Below are positions 59,689 to 64,000 of a stretch of 64,000 nt of DNA, one piece after another. Position 1 is the stretch's first letter. Each line of letters starts with the position of its first letter. Both the position numbers and the translations under genes were made by a program. The stretch lies in contig CAWAEC010000006.1 of assembly GCA_963781155.1 (NCBI GenBank), positions 744,001 through 808,000 on the forward strand, read 5' to 3'. The notes under the pieces were generated by a model. It was not told where the DNA came from. It made no database searches and saw only the letters and a list, made by a program, of their open reading frames with translations. This DNA is from PALSA-693 sp963781155 (GTDB taxonomy: Bacteria > Actinomycetota > Acidimicrobiia > Acidimicrobiales > Palsa-688).

Positions 59689-60437
59689 ACGGCGACGCCG
59701 ACCTGGCTGCCCGGCTCGCCGAGGCCTCCGGTGCCCTCCTGCTCGAAATTCGGGCGGCCGGCGCCGGCGAGGGTGACCCGAGAGCGCTCGGGCGGCGCGG
59801 CGACCAGGGGTCCAACGCCTTCCTGCTCGAGCAACTCGCTGCGGCCCGGCCCGACGACGCGGTCTTGTCCGAGGAGTCCGAGGATGATCCGGCTCGACTC
59901 CAGGCCCGGCGGGTATGGATCATCGACCCTCTGGACGGGACGCGGGAGTTCACCATGGACGGCCGGGCCGACTGGGCCGTGCACGTGGCCCTGTGGGAGT
60001 CCGGCGCCGGCATCACTGCCGCGGCGGTGGCGCTGCCGGCGATGGGTGAGTTGTTTCGGAGCGACCCGCCGCCACCGGCCCGTGGGCCATCGGGACGCGA
60101 CCGTCCTCTCATCCTTGTCAGCGACAGCCGCCCGCCGGCCTTTGCCGCCCCGGTGGCGGCGGCCGTCGGCGCCGACGTGGCCCAGTTGGGGTCGGCCGGC
60201 GCCAAGACCATGGCCGTCGTGCGCGGCGACGCCGACGCCTACGTGCACGCCGGAGGTCAGTGGGAGTGGGACTCCGCGGCGCCGGTCGGGGTGGCTCGGG
60301 CTGCCGGGCTTCACACGTCCCGGCTGGATGGCGCCCCGTTGGTCTACAACCAGCCCCGCCCGTACGTGCCGGACTTCCTGATTTGTGTGCCGAGCCTGGC
60401 CGCATCGCTGCTTGCCGCGCTGGCGCCCTACGCGTAG
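59685..60437 (+). CDS. cysQ: 3'(2'),5'-bisphosphate nucleotidase (CysQ family)
   Basis: The 250-residue protein is an inositol-monophosphatase-fold phosphatase that removes PAP left after sulfation, and perhaps PAPS. The metal motif is ADAVLSEESEDD-like (DDAVLSEESEDD near residue 60) and RVWIIDPLDGTREFTM near residue 83; the C-terminus has QWEWDSAAPVGVARAAGL. The GTG start overlaps the cysNC stop as GTGA. The set cysD-cysNC-cysQ without cysH suggests use of PAPS for sulfation more than for assimilation, though cysH could lie elsewhere. Confidence 0.88.
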   Translation: MNGDADLAARLAEASGALLLEIRAAGAGEGDPRALGRRGDQGSNAFLLEQLAAARPDDAVLSEESEDDPARLQARRVWIIDPLDGTREFTMDGRADWAVHVALWESGAGITAAAVALPAMGELFRSDPPPPARGPSGRDRPLILVSDSRPPAFAAPVAAAVGADVAQLGSAGAKTMAVVRGDADAYVHAGGQWEWDSAAPVGVARAAGLHTSRLDGAPLVYNQPRPYVPDFLICVPSLAASLLAALAPYA

Positions 60438-60453
60438 TCGCGCTCCGGCTGGG

Positions 60454-61134
60454 CTACTCCCGCCCGTCGCCGTTGGCTGTCCGGTCCTGATCTGGCGGCT
60501 CCTTGCCTTCGCCACCCTGTTTTGCACTCTTCTGTTCTGGGCCGTCCCCGGCCGCACCGCTCCGGCTGCGGGGTCGGGTCGAGGGGCGAGCGGGGGAGCC
60601 GCGACGTGACCGGGCGCCCTTGCTGCGGCCGCCCGCCGGCTCCGGCTCGGGGCCGGGGCTGCTCGTTTTGGCGGGCTGGGTCCTGCGCACCGGCTGTTCG
60701 GGCACGACGGCCGCCTGGCGGGCGCCCGGAGGCCCATTCTCGTTGTCTTCGCCTGCCGCCGCCTGCTCCGCCTGGCCGACCAGGGAGCGGTAGACGGACA
60801 GCAAGGCCGACTTCTGGCTGGCTGTCAGCAACGGGTCGGCTCGAATGGCCGCCTCGGTCGCCGGGGGAGCAGCCGCCGCGTCCTCGTCGTCCTCCAGCCC
60901 GGCGACCTGGGCCAGCAGGGCGTCGGCGGACAGGTTGAGCGCATCCGCGATCGACCGAATGACCGCGATCGAAGGCTGATGCAGGCCCCGCTCGATCTGG
61001 CTCAGGTACGGATTCGAGATGCTGGACAACTCCGCCAGCTGGCGGAGCGTGAGCTGGGCCAGCTGCCGTTGGGATCGGAGATACGCGCCGAAACTCCGGT
61101 ACGCGTCCCTCCCACCCTGGTCGTCGCCTGGCAC
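60454..61134 (-). CDS. XRE-family regulator with a long disordered tail
   Basis: The 226-residue protein has an N-terminal helix-turn-helix (residues about 12-70: SFGAYLRSQRQLAQLTLRQL followed by AELSSISNPYLSQIERGL and PSIAVIRSIADALNLSADAL). The residues after 80 are acidic, then Pro/Arg/Ser-rich and probably disordered; the last 60 are low-complexity. Such regulators in actinobacteria sit beside phasin-like genes. The GTG start has TACGGT 6 nt upstream, a leaderless layout. It is downstream of the phasin-like gene on the same strand, 113 bp away. Confidence 0.85.
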   Translation of the reverse strand: MPGDDQGGRDAYRSFGAYLRSQRQLAQLTLRQLAELSSISNPYLSQIERGLHQPSIAVIRSIADALNLSADALLAQVAGLEDDEDAAAAPPATEAAIRADPLLTASQKSALLSVYRSLVGQAEQAAAGEDNENGPPGARQAAVVPEQPVRRTQPAKTSSPGPEPEPAGGRSKGARSRRGSPARPSTRPRSRSGAAGDGPEQKSAKQGGEGKEPPDQDRTANGDGRE

Positions 61135-61140
61135 GGGTCA

Positions 61141-61146
61141 ACCGTA
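61141..61146 (-). promoter_or_regulatory. -10 box of a probable leaderless promoter
   Basis: Minus-strand TACGGT is 6 nt before the GTG at 61134 of the XRE regulator. Confidence 0.5.
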
Positions 61147-61247
61147 CCGGGGACGATCGAGAGGGTGGCGGCGACGGCGATACGAGGGCAGGACGGGGGG
61201 GAACGTCACGCCGGACTCGTCGCCGTCGCCGCCACGAACCCGGGAGC

Positions 61248-61556
61248 TCAGGCTGCCTTGGTCGTGGTGGTCCTGGGTGCCGGCGACGGGGCAGGGCTGC
61301 TGGGCAGCAGGCCGATCAGCGCCAGCGCGAAATCCTTTTGAACGGCGAGGGCATCGGTCGCGAACGTGTACCACTGCTCGACGCCGGTGGTAGGCGAGGG
61401 CAGCTTGTCGGCGAAGGGGAGCGCGCTGGTCGCGTCAAAAAGCGGCTCGGCGAGAGCGGCAAAGGGCTTGAGGAAAGTGACCACGGTCTCCTGGGTGGCG
61501 CGAACAGCCGAGAGGGCTTGCTCTTGGGCGGCAACGGTGGCTTCGGTGGGGTTCAT
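61248..61556 (-). CDS. Small helical protein, phasin-like candidate
   Basis: The 102-residue protein is Ala/Thr/Phe-rich and mainly amphipathic helix (TEATVAAQEQALSAVRATQE, then TFLKPFAALAEPLFDATSAL, and VEQWYTFATDALAVQKDFAL), with a Pro/Ser/Ala and basic tail ending TTTTKAA. Phasins coat PHA granules and have this build, and the window also holds a PHA synthase. ATG 61556 has AAGGAG 7 nt upstream. A strong promoter lies about 50 bp upstream. The XRE gene just downstream is likely its regulator. The phasin role is inferred. Confidence 0.55.
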   Translation of the reverse strand: MNPTEATVAAQEQALSAVRATQETVVTFLKPFAALAEPLFDATSALPFADKLPSPTTGVEQWYTFATDALAVQKDFALALIGLLPSSPAPSPAPRTTTTKAA

Positions 61557-61600
61557 GCTGTGCTCCTTGAATATGGCGGGGTAGGGGGTGCTGCTGCTCC

Positions 61601-61633
61601 ACATAGTATACGTGTGCTTGACATAGTTAGCAA
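61601..61633 (-). promoter_or_regulatory. Promoter and direct-repeat operator of the phasin-like gene
   Basis: On the minus strand TTGCTA (61628-61633), 17 bp and TATACT (61605-61610) form a near-consensus promoter. ACATAGT occurs twice in direct orientation 20 bp apart (61601 and 61621), one copy over the -10 box and one over the -35 region. This is where the XRE regulator may bind; inferred. Confidence 0.65.
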
Positions 61634-61683
61634 GGCGAGATCGACGAAGAGCGGGGAAGCTGCCGCCGGCCCGCCGGCGCCCC

Positions 61684-62862
61684 TCACGTGCGGGCCGGCA
61701 GCCCCAACTCCCGAGCGATGAGGAGGCGTTGCACCTCCGACGTCCCCTCCCCGATCTCGAGCACCTTCGCGTCGCGATAGAAGCGGCCGACGGGCGTCTC
61801 GTTCATGAAGCCGTAGCCGCCGAAGATCTGCGTCGCGTCGCGGGCGTTGACCATGGCCGCCTCCGACGCCACGAGCTTGGCGATGGCCGCCTCCTTCTTG
61901 ACGGGGCAGCCCTCCAGCAGCCGGGCGGCCGCGTCGTAATACGCCAGTCGGGCCACGTGGGTGCGGGCTTCCATGTCCGCCACCTTGAACTGCAGCACCT
62001 GGTATTCGCCGATCTTGTGCCCGAACGCCTCTCGCTCGCCCAGGTAGCGGACGCATTCGTCGATGCAGCCCTGCGCCAGGCCCACCGACAGGGCGGCGAG
62101 AGCAATTCGACCCTCGTCCAGGATTTCCAGGAACTGGGCGTAGCCCCGTCCCCGCTCACCGAGCAGATTGGCCTCGGGGACGCGGCAGTCCACGAACGAC
62201 AGTTCCCGCGTGTCCGACGCCGCCCACCCCACCTTGGAGTACTTCGCGGACACGGTGAACCCCGGTGTTCCCGCCGGCACGATGATGGTGGAGATCTCCC
62301 GGTGGCCGTCGCCGCCTGCGCTCCCGCCGGTCACCGCCGTGATCGTGACCAGCCCGGTGATGTCGGTCCCCGAGTTCGTGATGAACGCCTTGGTCCCGTT
62401 GATCACCCACTCGCCCCCCTCCAGACGGGCGGTAGTGCGGGTGGCCCCGGCATCGGAACCGCCCCCCGGCTCGGTCAAGCCGAACGCGCCCAACCGCGTG
62501 CCCGCGCACAGGCGCGGCAGCCACTCCTGGCGCTGGGCCTCGCTGCCGAAGCGGTAGATCGGCATGGCCCCCAGGCCGACCCCGGCTTCGAGGGTGATGG
62601 CGACCGACGAATCCACCCGGGCCAGCTCCTCCAGGGCCAGGCAGAGGGCGAAGTAGTCGCCGCCCATGCCGCCGTACTCCTCGGGGAAGGGCAGGCCGAA
62701 CAGACCCATCTCGCCCATCCGGGCCACGATCCGGTACGGGAATTCGCCTCGTTCGTACAGCTCCCCGATCACCGGCGCCACCTCTCGCCGGGCGAAACGC
62801 TCGACGGTGGCCCGCAGTTGCTCGTGTTCGCTGTCGAGCCCGCCCGGGCGGTTGCCCGTCAC
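61684..62862 (-). CDS. Acyl-CoA dehydrogenase, leucine-type operon
   Basis: The 392-residue flavoprotein has LFGLPFPEEYGGMGGDYFAL, FGLTEPGGGSDAGATRTTAR, WVINGTKAFITNSGTD, REAFGHKIGEYQVLQFKVAD and the end FYRDAKVLEIGEGTSEVQRL. The Glu of EGTSE is present, whereas isovaleryl-CoA dehydrogenases usually have AGTSE there, so the exact branched substrate is uncertain. The GTG start overlaps the HMG-CoA lyase stop. The operon order carboxylase, lyase, dehydrogenase is that of leucine degradation, which suggests an isovaleryl- or related acyl-CoA as substrate. Confidence 0.88.
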   Translation of the reverse strand: MTGNRPGGLDSEHEQLRATVERFARREVAPVIGELYERGEFPYRIVARMGEMGLFGLPFPEEYGGMGGDYFALCLALEELARVDSSVAITLEAGVGLGAMPIYRFGSEAQRQEWLPRLCAGTRLGAFGLTEPGGGSDAGATRTTARLEGGEWVINGTKAFITNSGTDITGLVTITAVTGGSAGGDGHREISTIIVPAGTPGFTVSAKYSKVGWAASDTRELSFVDCRVPEANLLGERGRGYAQFLEILDEGRIALAALSVGLAQGCIDECVRYLGEREAFGHKIGEYQVLQFKVADMEARTHVARLAYYDAAARLLEGCPVKKEAAIAKLVASEAAMVNARDATQIFGGYGFMNETPVGRFYRDAKVLEIGEGTSEVQRLLIARELGLPART

Positions 62863-63800
62863 CCGTTCCGGCCGCCCACAGCCTGCACGACCCGGGACGG
62901 GCTCGGCCGTCCCAGCTCGCCGGCCATCCACACGCTGGTCGCCACCAGGGCGTCCAGGTCCACCCCGGTGGCGATACCCAGGCCTTCCAGGTGCCACACC
63001 AGGTCCTCGGTTGCCAGGTTGCCGGTGGCGCTCTCCGCGTACGGGCAGCCGCCCAGACCGCCGGCGGAGGCATCGACGGTGGTGACGCCCGTTTCCAGGG
63101 CGGCCAGGGTGTTGGCCAGGGCCTGACCGTAGGTGTCGTGGAAATGCACGGCCACGTCGTTGGCCGGAATGCCGGCATCTCCGAGCGCCCCGATGAGGTC
63201 GGCCACGTGCCCGGGGGTACCGACGCCGATGGTGTCACCCAGACTGAGCTGCTGAGCGCCCATGGCGACCAGGCGATCGGCGACGTCCACCACCTGGCGC
63301 ACGGGGACGTCGCCCTCCCACGGATCGCCAAAGCACATCGACAGGTACGCCCGCACCCATATCCCGTCCTGGCGGGCGGCAGCGACGACCGGGGTGAACA
63401 TTGCCAGCGACTCGTCGATCGTCCGGTTGAGGTTCCGCCGGGCGAAGGCTTCGGTGGCACTCCCGAAGACCGCGATCTGGCGGGCCCCGGCGGCCCGGGC
63501 TCGGTCGAGGCCGGCCAGGTTGGGGACCAGAACCGGGTACCGAACCCCTCGGTCTTGGTCCAGGAGCGGAAAAAGGACCTCGGCGTCGCCGAGCTGCGGC
63601 ACCCACTTGGGGGACACGAAGCTGGTGGCTTCGATGGTGCGGAGCCCGGCGCCAGCCAACCGGCGAATGAACTCGGCTTTGATGGCCGTGGGCACCGTGG
63701 CCGGCTCGTTTTGCAGACCATCGCGGGCGCCGACCTCGTAGATGTCGACCGCGACCGGCAAGCCGGCTCGCGGGTGGACGCTGGGCGCGGCGACCGTCAC
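62859..63800 (-). CDS. mvaB: Hydroxymethylglutaryl-CoA lyase
   Basis: The 313-residue TIM-barrel enzyme splits HMG-CoA to acetyl-CoA and acetoacetate, the last step of leucine breakdown. It has EVGARDGLQNEPATVPTAIK, VSPKWVPQLGDAEVLF, the metal His pair in AVHFHDTYGQALANTLAALE and the active Cys loop ASAGGLGGCPYAESATGNLA. The GTG start overlaps the carboxylase stop as GTGA. It is in the middle of the three-gene operon. Confidence 0.93.
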   Translation of the reverse strand: MTVAAPSVHPRAGLPVAVDIYEVGARDGLQNEPATVPTAIKAEFIRRLAGAGLRTIEATSFVSPKWVPQLGDAEVLFPLLDQDRGVRYPVLVPNLAGLDRARAAGARQIAVFGSATEAFARRNLNRTIDESLAMFTPVVAAARQDGIWVRAYLSMCFGDPWEGDVPVRQVVDVADRLVAMGAQQLSLGDTIGVGTPGHVADLIGALGDAGIPANDVAVHFHDTYGQALANTLAALETGVTTVDASAGGLGGCPYAESATGNLATEDLVWHLEGLGIATGVDLDALVATSVWMAGELGRPSPSRVVQAVGGRNG

Positions 63801-64000
63801 CGATCCGCTCCTGCCGCCGCGATGACCGCCAGGGGCTGGTCCAGGCGGACCGCGTCGCCGGGGTTGACCAGCAGCTCGCTGACCGTGCCGTCGTGGGGGG
63901 CGGCGACGACGTGCTCCATTTTCATGGCTTCGACCGCGACGACGGGCTGGCCCGCCCGCACGGCTTCCCCGGGGCTGACGTACACCGCGAGCACGGTACC
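63797..64000 (-). CDS. Biotin-containing carboxylase, C-terminal end (partial)
   Basis: Only the end of this gene is inside the window: a biotin-attachment domain with VVAVEAMKMEHVVAAPHDGT, where Lys in MKM carries biotin, and a last strand DAVRLDQPLAVIAAAG. It belongs to an acyl-CoA carboxylase alpha subunit. Given the lyase and dehydrogenase downstream, methylcrotonyl-CoA carboxylase is the likely identity. The frame is open to the window edge, so the 5' part lies beyond. Confidence 0.88.
   Translation of the reverse strand, partial: GTVLAVYVSPGEAVRAGQPVVAVEAMKMEHVVAAPHDGTVSELLVNPGDAVRLDQPLAVIAAAGADR

Overview
The window is a high-GC chromosome segment with dense, mostly bidirectional gene packing. 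Gene content points to an actinobacterium that makes mycothiol, coenzyme F420 and menaquinone. The markers are an S-(hydroxymethyl)mycothiol dehydrogenase, an Mca/MshB-like PIG-L deacetylase, three luciferase-like F420-type oxidoreductases, an NDMA-type alcohol dehydrogenase and menaquinone-tailoring genes. A member of or near the class Acidimicrobiia is my inference; no rRNA is present to confirm it. Many genes appear to have leaderless transcripts: a TAnnnT-like -10 box lies 6-7 nt before an ATG or GTG.

Layout. 0-6.1 kb: acyl-CoA dehydrogenase, GDP-mannose 4,6-dehydratase, a nucleotidyltransferase-nitrilase fusion with a dead and frameshifted nitrilase half, PHA synthase and a small frameshifted gene. 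6.2-11.6 kb: a 5.35-kb integrative element inserted in a tRNA-Glu(CTC) gene. It is bounded by 52-bp direct repeats and carries a wrecked tyrosine integrase, several very small unknown genes, a secreted aromatic-rich protein and a ribbon-helix-helix regulator. 11.9-20 kb: a lipoprotein, an MFS pump with a MarR regulator, a DipZ-like redox protein, and an operon of epimerase, sulfotransferase and DUF1214 protein. 20-34 kb: mainly catabolic genes on the plus strand (thioesterase, VOC protein, LLM oxidoreductases, NDMA alcohol dehydrogenase, SDR), with NagZ-like, threonine-dehydratase-like and PIG-L genes on the minus strand, then MarR with a methyltransferase-kinase fusion and a secreted NHL propeller. 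34.9-40.2 kb: LLM, flavin reductase, DUF72, bioB with the small accessory gene bsaP, and DUF genes. 40.3-43.6 kb: an AspH/LpxO-like hydroxylase, a serine palmitoyltransferase-like AOS enzyme and a large GNAT protein, which I read as a candidate sphingolipid-type pathway. 43.7-49.8 kb: metallo-beta-lactamase, UbiE/MenG methyltransferase, UbiA-like membrane protein, geranylgeranyl-reductase-type flavoprotein and acyl-CoA synthetase. 49.8-56.8 kb: fused 2-oxoacid dehydrogenase E1, mycothiol formaldehyde dehydrogenase, a 211-bp non-coding tandem repeat and the fused mutase IcmF. 56.9-60.4 kb: cysD-cysNC-cysQ for PAPS production. 60.4-64 kb: an XRE regulator with a phasin-like gene, and a leucine-degradation-type operon that runs off the window.

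How they work together. Branched-chain acid catabolism (E1, IcmF, HMG-CoA lyase, biotin carboxylase, acyl-CoA dehydrogenases), PHA storage (PhaC, possible phasin), C1/alcohol oxidation linked to mycothiol, and sulfation (cysDNC, cysQ, sulfotransferase) are recurring themes. At least ten loci are interrupted by small indels, several in homopolymers or short GC repeats. I therefore suspect base-level sequence errors for many of them; the integrase, which also has an in-frame stop, looks truly decayed.
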